64,000 bases of DNA. Origin: Cupriavidus numazuensis. GTDB taxonomy: Bacteria; Pseudomonadota; Gammaproteobacteria; Burkholderiales; Burkholderiaceae. The DNA is taken from the NCBI RefSeq assembly GCF_905397435.1, contig NZ_CAJPVI010000010.1, positions 62,001-126,000 on the forward strand. The letters run 5' to 3'. Positions within the stretch are counted from its first letter, which is position 1; the number at the start of each line of letters is the position of its first letter. Position numbers and translations under genes: made by a program. The notes under the pieces are model-generated. The model saw only the letters and a program-made list of their open reading frames with translations, was not told the DNA's origin and did not search any database. Below are positions 27,589 to 35,484 of the stretch, in pieces.

Positions 27589-28890
27589 CTACTTCAAGAG
27601 TGTCCTCGCAATACGTATCTGCTCATGCTCGAAAGCAGGCGCAAAGTCTTCGAGGTCACGGCCTGACATGCCAACCGCGGCCGACATTGCGACGCTTGCC
27701 CAATTGCCAATGGCAGCACAGACCTCGCCCAGTATGCGTTGGACCGTTGCGGCATCCAGCCGAAAGTAGCCCGCCATGCTGACCACCGCCTTAATGGAAT
27801 CGACTGGGCCATAAGCCTCGTCGAGCCACAGCTTGAGTTCCTGGTCTTTGTCCGGGAACGGATTGATGTCGAAGGCGGGTGCCAGACGCCACTGGCCGTG
27901 CTCGACATGCAGGAAACCATGGTTCTGCACGTGGTCGTCGACGTTCGTGATGAGCAGATTGAAGACGAGCCGGCGCCACAACTCCTGGAGGTCCTGACCC
28001 GGATTAACGCTGTTCGCGATGATGGTGTCCGCGATCTGCGTGTAGGCGTGGTCCTCCTGCCTGGACGCCTGCATCATCGAGCCGGCGGACAGGTAGGGAA
28101 TCCGACTGCCGCCTTCGACCCGGTCGAACCGGCGAATGAGCGCGACCGGGGTGTCCTCGGACATCACGATGCGCGAGTCGGCAACGGAAATGCCGGCCGC
28201 CGCTGCGAGGTGCAGCGCAAGAACCTCCCCGCGGGTCACGCTGCGGTCATCGTTCACGCTTGGGAACTTGCCGATGGCCAGGTGCCCGTCTTCATCGACG
28301 ACCGTGCACTTCGGTCGCATGCCACCGACCGAAGTACCACGGCCGCGGAGATATCGCAGGTCGGCCTCGGTTTCCTTGTTCATCTCCACCGCGCGCGAAG
28401 CAGCCATCAGATGCGCCAGTTCGAGCAAGGGCGGTGTGCCACGCCCTCCGTCTTCGATGACGCGAAGGAAAGCCCCGGTGTCCGGGTTCAGCAGTCGGAT
28501 GGCGCCGATCCGGCTCATATCATCGACGCCGAGCAGGTAGTCCATCTCGCTGAGTTCGGCGTTCGGCAGCGGCTTTCCGTTCTGCTGAGCCGCTTTACGA
28601 CGCCTGGCATGGTCGCGCGCGATAACCCGGCAGCCCCAGCCGTCCGGTTCGGTGTCAGCGAATGCGAAATGGAAGGCCGAGTCCTCTTTGGAGGGCGCCT
28701 TGCGAAACTGATTTCCTCCGACGAGCGGAAGGTCCGGGGAGATGGCAAACGATGCCGCGTTGGACAGCCACGCGGCATCGTAGGCGAACGTCGAATGTTC
28801 GCGTCGTCCGTCCTTGGCAAAGGCGAGCTCGCCGACGGGTATGGCACTCTGACCCAATGCGACGTCCACCTTCTTCTGAGTCAGGGCCAT
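27589..28890 (-). CDS. hipA: HipA-family serine/threonine kinase toxin
   Basis: A 433-residue HipA-like protein: an N-terminal Couple_hipA part (GELAFAKDGRREHSTFAYDA), the P-loop-like GRGTSVGGMRPK near residue 190, the lysine strand AIGKFPS near 208, the catalytic loop NLLITNVDDHVQNHG near 312 and the metal-binding APAFDINP near 335. HipA kinases phosphorylate aminoacyl-tRNA synthetases or other targets and can cause growth arrest. GGMRPK in place of the usual GGARPK is a small deviation. It follows the HTH gene by 3 bp and forms a toxin-antitoxin pair with it. Confidence 0.88.
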   Translation of the reverse strand: MALTQKKVDVALGQSAIPVGELAFAKDGRREHSTFAYDAAWLSNAASFAISPDLPLVGGNQFRKAPSKEDSAFHFAFADTEPDGWGCRVIARDHARRRKAAQQNGKPLPNAELSEMDYLLGVDDMSRIGAIRLLNPDTGAFLRVIEDGGRGTPPLLELAHLMAASRAVEMNKETEADLRYLRGRGTSVGGMRPKCTVVDEDGHLAIGKFPSVNDDRSVTRGEVLALHLAAAAGISVADSRIVMSEDTPVALIRRFDRVEGGSRIPYLSAGSMMQASRQEDHAYTQIADTIIANSVNPGQDLQELWRRLVFNLLITNVDDHVQNHGFLHVEHGQWRLAPAFDINPFPDKDQELKLWLDEAYGPVDSIKAVVSMAGYFRLDAATVQRILGEVCAAIGNWASVAMSAAVGMSGRDLEDFAPAFEHEQIRIARTLLK

Positions 28891-28893
28891 AGG

Positions 28894-29268
28894 TCAGAGG
28901 GCTCCCGAAGAAGATTTACGGCTTTTCCCGCGCACGCGCTGGGGCAGTTGCTCGTTCATGAGCGTCAGCCCGATTTCGTCGGAAGCCGTATCGAGCATGC
29001 CGGTGATCTTGTTCAGCTCGCCCAGTACGAAAAAGGCCTGCGCAATCGTGCCGATGGGGATGCGAGGGTCGCCTTTCTCAAGCCTGCGTAGCGTGGCCAC
29101 AGATGTCTGGATGCGTTCCGCCATGGACTCCTGCGTCAGCATCCGCCGCCGGCGCGCCAGCGACAGGTCGTTCCCAAGCTTTACCAGCGCGCGGGCCACC
29201 GGTATGGGCAGGGTAACATCCTTTTTAGCACTCACATATGAGCGCTTATGTGTATTGGAGTGATCCAT
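28894..29268 (-). CDS. hipB: HipB-type HTH antitoxin
   Basis: A 124-residue protein with a central Xre-type helix-turn-helix (LARRRRMLTQESMAERIQTS, then VATLRRLEKGDPRIPIGTIA) like HipB, which binds HipA and represses the operon. The hipA start is 3 bp downstream. The start codon is uncertain: ATG at 29268 lacks a good ribosome-binding site, and an in-frame GTG at 29235 is an alternative. With the ATG start, one palindromic operator lies inside the first codons; with the GTG start, it overlaps the start. Confidence 0.8.
   Translation of the reverse strand: MDHSNTHKRSYVSAKKDVTLPIPVARALVKLGNDLSLARRRRMLTQESMAERIQTSVATLRRLEKGDPRIPIGTIAQAFFVLGELNKITGMLDTASDEIGLTLMNEQLPQRVRGKSRKSSSGAL
29231..29244. 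promoter_or_regulatory. hipBA operator box 1
   Basis: CTCACATATGAGCG is one of three related palindromes around the hipB start, sharing CTCA-Y-ATATGAGC. It overlaps the codons for Ser-Tyr-Val near the hipB N-terminus, or the start region if GTG 29235 is used. Binding here would block transcription or translation of hipBA. HipB as the binding protein is an inference from position. Confidence 0.6.
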
Positions 29269-29351
29269 GTGAGCGGTTACGGCTTGGAGAGGCTCGAGCC
29301 TCCATTATTGGGCTCCGAATCCGCAGCCGTCAACCAATAGGATCAATTACC

Positions 29352-29365
29352 GCTCACATATGAGC
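29352..29365. promoter_or_regulatory. hipBA operator box 2
   Basis: GCTCACATATGAGC is a near-perfect palindrome (one C/T mismatch across the centre). It lies 84 bp upstream of the hipB ATG, with spacing of about 30 bp from box 3, close to three helical turns. Confidence 0.65.
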
Positions 29366-29381
29366 TGTTAGGCGAATATTT

Positions 29382-29397
29382 CGCTCATATATGAGCG
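29382..29397. promoter_or_regulatory. hipBA operator box 3
   Basis: CGCTCATATATGAGCG is a perfect 16-bp palindrome and the best of the three boxes. It lies between hipB and the end of the next gene on the same strand (a LysR gene ending at 29464), so it can only serve hipBA. Confidence 0.7.
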
Positions 29398-29463
29398 ATA
29401 AGATTTTTTGTAGATTACGCACCACATTGCGTACATATCCATGCACCCGGAGCCGGAACACCT

Positions 29464-30381
29464 TCATGCGGTGCTGGCCACTTCGCCGCTTTGTCGCAGC
29501 ACATCTACCAGCGCGGTGACATAGTTTCTCGCCCCCAGCACATCTCGCCGCACACACAGGCTGAGCGTCCGCCTGGCCCAGGCGTCACTGAGCGCCACGA
29601 CGCGCAGGCCTTCCACATTGATCGCTGCCAACGCCGAGCGCGGAACGATCGCTACCCCAACTCCCGACCGCACCATGGACGTCACCGCGGCGAATCCGGC
29701 CACCTGGATCCGCACGTCGACGCGTCTGCCCTGCTCGCTTGCCTTGGCTAGCAGGAAGGAGTGAATGGCGGAGCCGTTCTGCTGGCTGACGAAGGGAAAG
29801 GACAGGCAGTCCAGGAACGCGACGGGCTCGGTTTTTGTCCACGGCTGCGTTTCCGCCAGGAGCAGGACGATTTCGTCTTCGTGGTACGGGAAGTAAACCA
29901 GGTCCGGGTGCGGCTCGTCCTTGGTCAGGATTCCGATATCCGCGCGTCCTTCCACGACGGCGACCAGCACGTCGCGGCTGAGGTGTTCTTCCAGCGTGAT
30001 TCTTGCCTTCGGATGCGACTGCAGGAAGCCCTGCAGGTCGCCGGGCAGGAACGATGCAATGGCGCTGCTGTTGGCATAGAGGACCAACTGCGCATGCACG
30101 TCTTCCGAGAACGGGGTCAGGCTTGCCTGCATCTGCTCGATCTCCGACAGGCAGCGCCGGCAATGGTCCACCATGATCTGCCCCGCCCGGGTCAGCGACA
30201 CGCCGCGCGCCTCGCGCCGGAACAGGCGCGTTCCTACGATCTCCTCCAGGTGCTTGATGCGCAGGCTCGCGGTCGATGGTGCGAGGAAGCAGGCAGAGCC
30301 GCCTTTCGACATGTTTCCCGCGTCGGCCACGGCAACGAGAAGCCTCAGATCCATGATGCTGCAATGCATCAGCTTTTGCAT
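29464..30381 (-). CDS. LysR-family regulator
   Basis: A 305-residue LysR protein. The HTH segment is DLRLLVAVADAGNMSKGGSA followed by TASLRIKHLEEIVGTRLFRR; the effector domain starts near residue 100 (QLVLYANSSAIASFLPGDLQ). LysR proteins usually begin a few residues before that first helix, so Met10 (30354) is an alternative start. It is divergent from the operon with the thiol-dioxygenase-like, UROD-like and Bug receptor genes (30498-33092), with 116 bp between, and is its likely regulator. Confidence 0.87.
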   Translation of the reverse strand: MQKLMHCSIMDLRLLVAVADAGNMSKGGSACFLAPSTASLRIKHLEEIVGTRLFRREARGVSLTRAGQIMVDHCRRCLSEIEQMQASLTPFSEDVHAQLVLYANSSAIASFLPGDLQGFLQSHPKARITLEEHLSRDVLVAVVEGRADIGILTKDEPHPDLVYFPYHEDEIVLLLAETQPWTKTEPVAFLDCLSFPFVSQQNGSAIHSFLLAKASEQGRRVDVRIQVAGFAAVTSMVRSGVGVAIVPRSALAAINVEGLRVVALSDAWARRTLSLCVRRDVLGARNYVTALVDVLRQSGEVASTA

Positions 30382-30497
30382 TTCTCAAACCCTGGTGTTG
30401 GAACAACTCGTTTGTCAGAACCCCGTGATAACGCCAAAGTTCGCTCAGGCGCCATTCTGCTGGAGCCTTTGCAAAACACAAATACGGGAAGACAAGT

Positions 30498-31043
30498 ATG
30501 AAGAAAGCCACCGAAGACCCTTCATCGCGAATCGCCACCCTCGCCAGCGCAATCGACGCGCTTCTGGCCTCCGAGGCGTGCTTTGATCCTCGCGTTATCC
30601 AGCGCATGATTCGCGACGCGTTCCCGTCGGGCAACTGGCTGCCGGAGGCCATGTGCAAGTCCAACGAACAGGGCTATGTGCGCCATGTCCTGCACAGCGA
30701 CGCGGCAGACCGGTACACCATCGCGGCGCTGGTCTGGAGGCAGGGACAACACAGTCCGGTCCACGCGCATCACACGTGGTGCGCGCTCTCCGTCGTCGAA
30801 GGGGAATTGCTGGAGGAGTACTTCGACTACGACGCGCAAGGCGCGGCAGCAGTGCCTGCCGGCAGTGCTTGCCGGAAGGTCGGCGAGGGAAGCTCCGGCA
30901 CGGCTGGCCTGCATCTGATCCATCGCGTCGGAAACAGCCAGGCCCGCACCGCCATCTCCGTGCACATCTATGGCGTCGCCACGTCGCAGATGTCCTACGG
31001 GATCAACCACGTGTTGCCGGTTGCCGAAGCGGCAATCGCGTAA
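30498..31043 (+). CDS. Cysteine-dioxygenase-family (thiol dioxygenase-like) cupin protein
   Basis: A 181-residue cupin. The metal-binding HAHHTWCALSVVEGELLEEY (about residues 91-110) matches the H-x-H...C...E pattern of cysteine dioxygenase and 3-mercaptopropionate dioxygenase, and LHLIHRVGN supplies the third His. A Cys two residues after the HHT motif matches the position of the Cys of the Cys-Tyr cofactor in CDO, but whether the partner Tyr is present cannot be said by eye. The family oxidises thiols to sulfinates with O2 and Fe(II). It heads an operon with a UROD-superfamily protein and a Bug receptor, so the substrate may be an organosulfur acid, but this is inference. Confidence 0.75.
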   Translation: MKKATEDPSSRIATLASAIDALLASEACFDPRVIQRMIRDAFPSGNWLPEAMCKSNEQGYVRHVLHSDAADRYTIAALVWRQGQHSPVHAHHTWCALSVVEGELLEEYFDYDAQGAAAVPAGSACRKVGEGSSGTAGLHLIHRVGNSQARTAISVHIYGVATSQMSYGINHVLPVAEAAIA

Positions 31044-31055
31044 GGGAGACACGCA

Positions 31056-32060
31056 ATGAAACCGATGGACCATTGGCGTCGCCTTGAGGCGACCTTGCGT
31101 GGCGAGTCTAGTGACTGCGTGCCGGTTGCGCTCTGGCGCCATTTTCCCGTGGACGATATGGACGCCGGCAAGCTCACAGCCCTGACGCTGGCGTGGCAAC
31201 GTAAATGGCAGTTCGACCTGCTCAAGTTCATGCCGCCCGGCACGTATGGCGTGGAAGACTGGGGCGCGAAGACTGCCTATGCCGGCGCAGCAAACGGCGC
31301 ACGCGTCGTGACCGATCCCGTGGTCAGGCGAACCGAAGACTGGGAGAAGATCCGCTGGATCGATCCGCGATCCGGCGCTTACGGGCAACAGAACATCGCG
31401 CTCGGGCAGACGGCACGGAGCCTTGGCGGGACGGTGCCAATCCTGCAGACCGTTTTCAGCCCGCTGACCACCGCGCGCAAGCTTGCAACAGAACGCCTGT
31501 TTGCGGACATCCGGTGCCATCCGGCGGCGCTTCACGCAGCGTTGCGGATCATCACGGATGTCACCATCGACTTCTGCATCGAGGCGCTGAGCGTGGGCGC
31601 GCACGGCATCTTCTTCGCTACGCAACTGGCATCGCATCGTCTGCTGACGACGGTGGAGTACGAGCAATTCGGCAAGCAGTACGACCTGGAAATCCTTGAT
31701 GCCATTCGTGGACGTTGCCGCGTAAACATGCTGCACGCCCATGGCGACGACATCATGTTCGACCTGCTGTCGGACTACCCCGTCGAGTTGTTCAACTGGC
31801 ACGACCGGCTCACCGATCCTGACCTGAGCCGCGCGCGGCGGCATTTTCCCGGTGTGCTTGTCGGCGGGCTGAATGAACACCATACGCTGCTGCATGGGGG
31901 ACGAGATGCGATCGCCGATGAAGTGCAGGATGCCGTGGTTCAGACGGATGGACGGAAACTCATCATCGGACCCGGCTGCGTGCTGCCGGTGGAGACGTCC
32001 GATGCCTCCATTCAGGCAGTACTCGACGCTGCGCGGAATATGGAAGCGCAAGCGGCTTAA
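31056..32060 (+). CDS. Uroporphyrinogen decarboxylase superfamily protein (not HemE)
   Basis: A 334-residue UROD/methyltransferase-fold protein. It begins PMDHWRRLEATLRGESSDCV, which resembles the start of UROD family members that are not HemE. A GPGCVLPVETSDAS motif near residue 306 corresponds to the Cys ligand of the zinc in corrinoid or CoM methyltransferases (MtaA/MtbA/CmuA). At the other zinc-ligand site those enzymes have H-x-C, and this protein has LHAHGD (His-x-His) near residue 226. A zinc-dependent methyl transfer or C-S/C-O chemistry is possible. It lies 12 bp after the thiol-dioxygenase-like gene. Confidence 0.75.
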   Translation: MKPMDHWRRLEATLRGESSDCVPVALWRHFPVDDMDAGKLTALTLAWQRKWQFDLLKFMPPGTYGVEDWGAKTAYAGAANGARVVTDPVVRRTEDWEKIRWIDPRSGAYGQQNIALGQTARSLGGTVPILQTVFSPLTTARKLATERLFADIRCHPAALHAALRIITDVTIDFCIEALSVGAHGIFFATQLASHRLLTTVEYEQFGKQYDLEILDAIRGRCRVNMLHAHGDDIMFDLLSDYPVELFNWHDRLTDPDLSRARRHFPGVLVGGLNEHHTLLHGGRDAIADEVQDAVVQTDGRKLIIGPGCVLPVETSDASIQAVLDAARNMEAQAA

Positions 32061-32111
32061 GCAGTCGATGCATTGACGCCTGTATCGCCAGGCGATTTCA
32101 CGGAGAAGAAT

Positions 32112-33092
32112 ATGCTGAAGCACATCTTCAGGATCGGTGCTGTTGCGGCCTTGCTCCCCGCCAGCCAGGTCAGCGCTGCCGACACATGGCCAGAGCCATC
32201 CAAACCCATCATGTTGATCGTTCCCGCGCCCGGTGGAAGCGGGACCGGCGACACGATTGCGCGCGTGCTGGCTCAGCGCCTCAAGAAAGAATTGGGTACG
32301 GCGGTGATCGTGGACAACCGCGGCGGGGCCAACGGCAATATCGGCGCCGGTGCGGCGGCGTCCTCAGCCCCGAACGGATACACGTTCCTGCTCTCGTGGG
32401 CCGGCACGCTCGCAGTCAATCCCAGCCTGTACCGGAATCTTCCATTCCATCCGCAAACGAGCTTCGAGCCTGTGGCCTTGATTGCGGACGTACCGAATAT
32501 TCTGGTGGTGAACAGCACGCTGCCCGTGAAGTCGCTGCAGGACTTCATTGCCTATGCCAGGTCACACAAGGGGGAGCTGAACTACGGCAGTTCCGGCAAC
32601 GGCAGTTCCATGCATCTTGCCGGCGAGCTGTTCGATCGCGAGACCGGGGCGGAGATGACGCACGTTCCCTACAGTGCGCCGGGTACGGCGACCACGAACC
32701 TGCTGGCCAATGATATCCAGGCCATGTTTCAGCTGGTCCCTGGCATCGTCGGCCAGGTGAAGTCGAACAAGGTCAGGGCACTGGCGATCATGTCCACCAA
32801 GCGATCGCCAGCGCTGCCCGAGGTACCGACCACGACTGAGCTGGGCTTTCCCTCGTTGCAGTCGTCCACCTGGTTCGCGGTCCTGGCGCCGAAAGGAACG
32901 CCGAACGACATCGTGCGCAGGATGAATGTCGCGATCAACAACGTCGTGGCGGATCCGGACACCGTGAAGATCTTCACGGAGATGGGCGCCAGCCCGCTCG
33001 GAGGGTCTCCGGAGCGGGTGGCGTCCGTACTGTCTGCGGATCTGCTGAAGTGGCGTGCGGTGGTGAAGCGCGGCAATATCCAGATGCAATGA
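32112..33092 (+). CDS. Bug/TctC-family periplasmic solute receptor
   Basis: A 326-residue receptor with a signal peptide (MLKHIFRIGAVAALLPASQV, cleaved near SAA). The mature part has the Bug/TctC features PIMLIVPAPGGSGTGDTIAR, TAVIVDNRGGANGNIGAG and GYTFLLSWAGTLAVNPSLY. Bug proteins bind organic acids in the periplasm. No TctAB membrane genes are nearby, as is usual for orphan Bug receptors in Burkholderiales. It closes the operon with the thiol-dioxygenase-like and UROD-like genes, 51 bp after the latter, so it probably binds the acid degraded by them. Convergent with the CoA-transferase gene. Confidence 0.9.
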   Translation: MLKHIFRIGAVAALLPASQVSAADTWPEPSKPIMLIVPAPGGSGTGDTIARVLAQRLKKELGTAVIVDNRGGANGNIGAGAAASSAPNGYTFLLSWAGTLAVNPSLYRNLPFHPQTSFEPVALIADVPNILVVNSTLPVKSLQDFIAYARSHKGELNYGSSGNGSSMHLAGELFDRETGAEMTHVPYSAPGTATTNLLANDIQAMFQLVPGIVGQVKSNKVRALAIMSTKRSPALPEVPTTTELGFPSLQSSTWFAVLAPKGTPNDIVRRMNVAINNVVADPDTVKIFTEMGASPLGGSPERVASVLSADLLKWRAVVKRGNIQMQ

Positions 33093-33122
33093 TCCGGCCG
33101 TCGCGTCGCCACATGGGCGTAC

Positions 33123-34253
33123 TCAGTCTTCCTTCGGCAGGAACTGGTCGCCTTCCGTCAGCGGCGCGAACCGGTACGTCGCAGGCGTGCGGCTCAGCTT
33201 CACTGGGGCGCCCAGCCCCTTGTAGCCCCCTTCCATCTCGACGACCATCTCACGGTGCACGGTGTGCGGATGCTGCAGGGCATCCGGCACCGACAGCACC
33301 GGTGCACACGGCACGCCGGCCGCGACCAGCGTATCGGCCAGCACCTTGCCGTCCATCTCCCGCATCCGCGCTTCCAGCTCGGCCTTCAGCGCCACGCGAT
33401 TGACCGACCGACCGCCTGCGGTGGCATAGCGCTCGTCATCCGCCAACGCCGGAACCTGCAGGTACTCGCACAAGATCCGGAACTGCCGGTCATTGCCAAC
33501 GGCAAGGAAGATCGGATCTGTCCCAGTGGCAACCGTGTCATACGGATAGATATTCGGATGCGCATTGCCCGTCCGCACCGGCGTCTTGCCGCTCATGAAC
33601 CAGTTCGCCGCATGCGGATGCAGCAGCGACAGACCGGAGTCATAGAGCGCCGCTTCGACGAACTGGCCGCAGCCGCTGCGCTCGCGTTCCTGCAGCGCCA
33701 GCAGCACGCCGAGCGCGGCGTTCATGCCCGTCACCATATCGACGACGGGCAAGCCGACACGCAATGCATCGCCATCGGCCTCGCCGTTGATGCTCATGAG
33801 GCCAGCCATCGCCTGCACGGCGGCGTCATAGCCGGGCAGCCCGCCGAGCGGGCCATCCGCGCCGAAGCCGGAAACCCGGCAGTGAATCAGGCGCGGGAAG
33901 CGAGCCGACAGCGTGTCAAAGCCAAGCCCCCACTTCTCCATGGTGCCGGTCTTGAAGTTCTCGACCAGCACATCAGCGTCTTCGAGCAGCGCGAGCAGCA
34001 CGCTGCGGTCCGATTCGGTCGTGAGGTCCAGCTTCATCACCCGCTTGTTGCGGTTCAGCCCGAAGTAGTACGACGCGACGCCGTCCTTGAACGGAGGGCC
34101 CCACGTGCGGGTGTCGTCGCCCTGCGGCGGCTCGATCTTCAGTACGTCGGCGCCGTGGTCGCCCAGGATCTGCCCGCAGTACGGGCCGCCCAGGATGCGC
34201 GACAGGTCGACCACGCGGATGCCGGCCAGCGCGCCCGTCTTGGATTGCGTCAT
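33123..34253 (-). CDS. CaiB/BaiF family (type III) CoA transferase
   Basis: A 376-residue CoA transferase. Family motifs include LAGIRVVDLSRILGGPYCGQ at residues 8-27, GADVLKIEPPQGDD near 38-51, KRVMKLDLTTESDR near 75, VLVENFKTG (residues ~100) and PGYDAAVQAMAGLMSINGEA with the catalytic Asp. The start at 34253 is the Met that opens the domain. Type III enzymes move CoA between organic acids. It follows a Bug receptor gene (stop 34274) in an operon started by an acyl-CoA dehydrogenase, so it probably activates an imported acid for beta-oxidation-type breakdown. Confidence 0.9.
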   Translation of the reverse strand: MTQSKTGALAGIRVVDLSRILGGPYCGQILGDHGADVLKIEPPQGDDTRTWGPPFKDGVASYYFGLNRNKRVMKLDLTTESDRSVLLALLEDADVLVENFKTGTMEKWGLGFDTLSARFPRLIHCRVSGFGADGPLGGLPGYDAAVQAMAGLMSINGEADGDALRVGLPVVDMVTGMNAALGVLLALQERERSGCGQFVEAALYDSGLSLLHPHAANWFMSGKTPVRTGNAHPNIYPYDTVATGTDPIFLAVGNDRQFRILCEYLQVPALADDERYATAGGRSVNRVALKAELEARMREMDGKVLADTLVAAGVPCAPVLSVPDALQHPHTVHREMVVEMEGGYKGLGAPVKLSRTPATYRFAPLTEGDQFLPKED

Positions 34254-34273
34254 GACATCGCTCCTTGTCAGTC

Positions 34274-35254
34274 TCAGTCGAGTTGTGCGCCAGACTTCTG
34301 CACGACTGTACGCCACTTGGTCACTTCGGACTTCACGAAGCCGCCGAGCTGTTCGGGCGTGGTGGACGGGGCGAACTCAAGACCCTGGGCCAGCAGCGTC
34401 TTGCGGACCTCTGGCTTTTGCAGCGCTTCGGCGAAGGCATGGTTGAGCTTGGCGATGACCGGTGCAGGCGTGCCGGCCGGAGCGACCACGCCGAAGAACA
34501 CCGACACGTCGAAGCCGTTCACGCCCTGCTCTGCCACCGTCGGCACATCGGGCAGCGCCTGCGAGCGCGCCTTGGTGGTCACGCCCAGCGCGCGCACCTT
34601 GCCACTCTTGATGAACGGCATCGCGGTCAGCACGTCGGTGAAGGTCATGCTGACCTGCCCGCCGAGCAGGTCATTGAGCGCCGGGCCGGTGCCCTTGTAC
34701 GGCACGTGCTGGAAGTCGGTGCCGGCCAGGTTGTTGAACAGCACGCCAGCCAGGTGCGAAGACGCGCCATTGCCCGACGATGCGTAGCTCAGCTTGCCGG
34801 GATGGGCCTTGCCGTAGGCGATCAACTCGCTGACGTTCTTGGCGGGGATGCTGGGGTTCACCACCAGCACATTGGGAAGCTGGCCGATCTGGATCACCGG
34901 CGCGAAGCTCTTGACCGGGTCGTAGTTGATCTTGCGGTACAGGCTCACGTTGATCGCGAGCGGCGCCGAGGTGCCGAACATCAGCGTGTAGCCATCCGGC
35001 TCGGCGCGGGCCACCGCTTCGGCGCCGATATTGCCGCCGGCACCGGCGCGGTTCTCGACGATCACGGGCTGGCCGAGGCTGGTCTTGAGCGCGGCGGCAA
35101 GCGTGCGAGCCATGGCATCGGTCGGACCGCCCGGCGGGTAGGTCACGACCATCATGATCGGCTTGGACGGATAGTCCTTCTGCGCGAAGGCGGGGGTGGC
35201 GCTCACGCAGAGCGAGCAGGCGGCGATGGCCGCGACGCGGTGCCAGAGTTTCAT
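34274..35254 (-). CDS. Bug/TctC-family periplasmic solute receptor
   Basis: A 326-residue receptor with signal peptide MKLWHRVAAIAACSLCVSAT (cleaved after AFA). The mature part shows the family core PIMMVVTYPPGGPTDAMART, PVIVENRAGAGGNIGAEAVA and a GYTLMFGTSAPLAIN stretch. It is a paralogue of the receptor at 32112-33092 but clearly distinct. It sits between the acyl-CoA dehydrogenase gene (a REP pair lies in between) and the CoA transferase gene, in the same orientation. Confidence 0.92.
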   Translation of the reverse strand: MKLWHRVAAIAACSLCVSATPAFAQKDYPSKPIMMVVTYPPGGPTDAMARTLAAALKTSLGQPVIVENRAGAGGNIGAEAVARAEPDGYTLMFGTSAPLAINVSLYRKINYDPVKSFAPVIQIGQLPNVLVVNPSIPAKNVSELIAYGKAHPGKLSYASSGNGASSHLAGVLFNNLAGTDFQHVPYKGTGPALNDLLGGQVSMTFTDVLTAMPFIKSGKVRALGVTTKARSQALPDVPTVAEQGVNGFDVSVFFGVVAPAGTPAPVIAKLNHAFAEALQKPEVRKTLLAQGLEFAPSTTPEQLGGFVKSEVTKWRTVVQKSGAQLD

Positions 35255-35330
35255 GGCTTGTCTCCTGATGTAGGACGTCTCCCGCTCGTGGCGGGATGAG
35301 GGTACGGGGGCTGATGAGCGGAAGGTTTTC

Positions 35331-35446
35331 TCCCTCTCCCCTCAGCGGGAGAGGGTCGGGGAGAGGGGTGGCCTGGCAAGGCACCACGTATCTGCGGGCG
35401 CCTGCCCTCTCCCCCGGCCCCTCTCCCGCAAGCGGGAGAGGGGAGC
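35331..35446. repeat. Pair of REP-like hairpins
   Basis: Two inverted CTCTCCCGC/GCGGGAGAG-type hairpins (35331-35358 and 35404-35446) lie in the 230-bp space between the acyl-CoA dehydrogenase and Bug receptor genes, in the same family as those at 24669-24795. Confidence 0.85.
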
Positions 35447-35484
35447 AAAACGGTCGTTGATTTCAGGGCTTCAGAATTACGGCG

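Noticed and set aside
31056..32060. HemE (uroporphyrinogen decarboxylase) of haem synthesis
   Set aside because: The length and fold fit the superfamily, but the N-terminal signature and the GPGC motif match the methyltransferase-like members, and the neighbours are catabolic.
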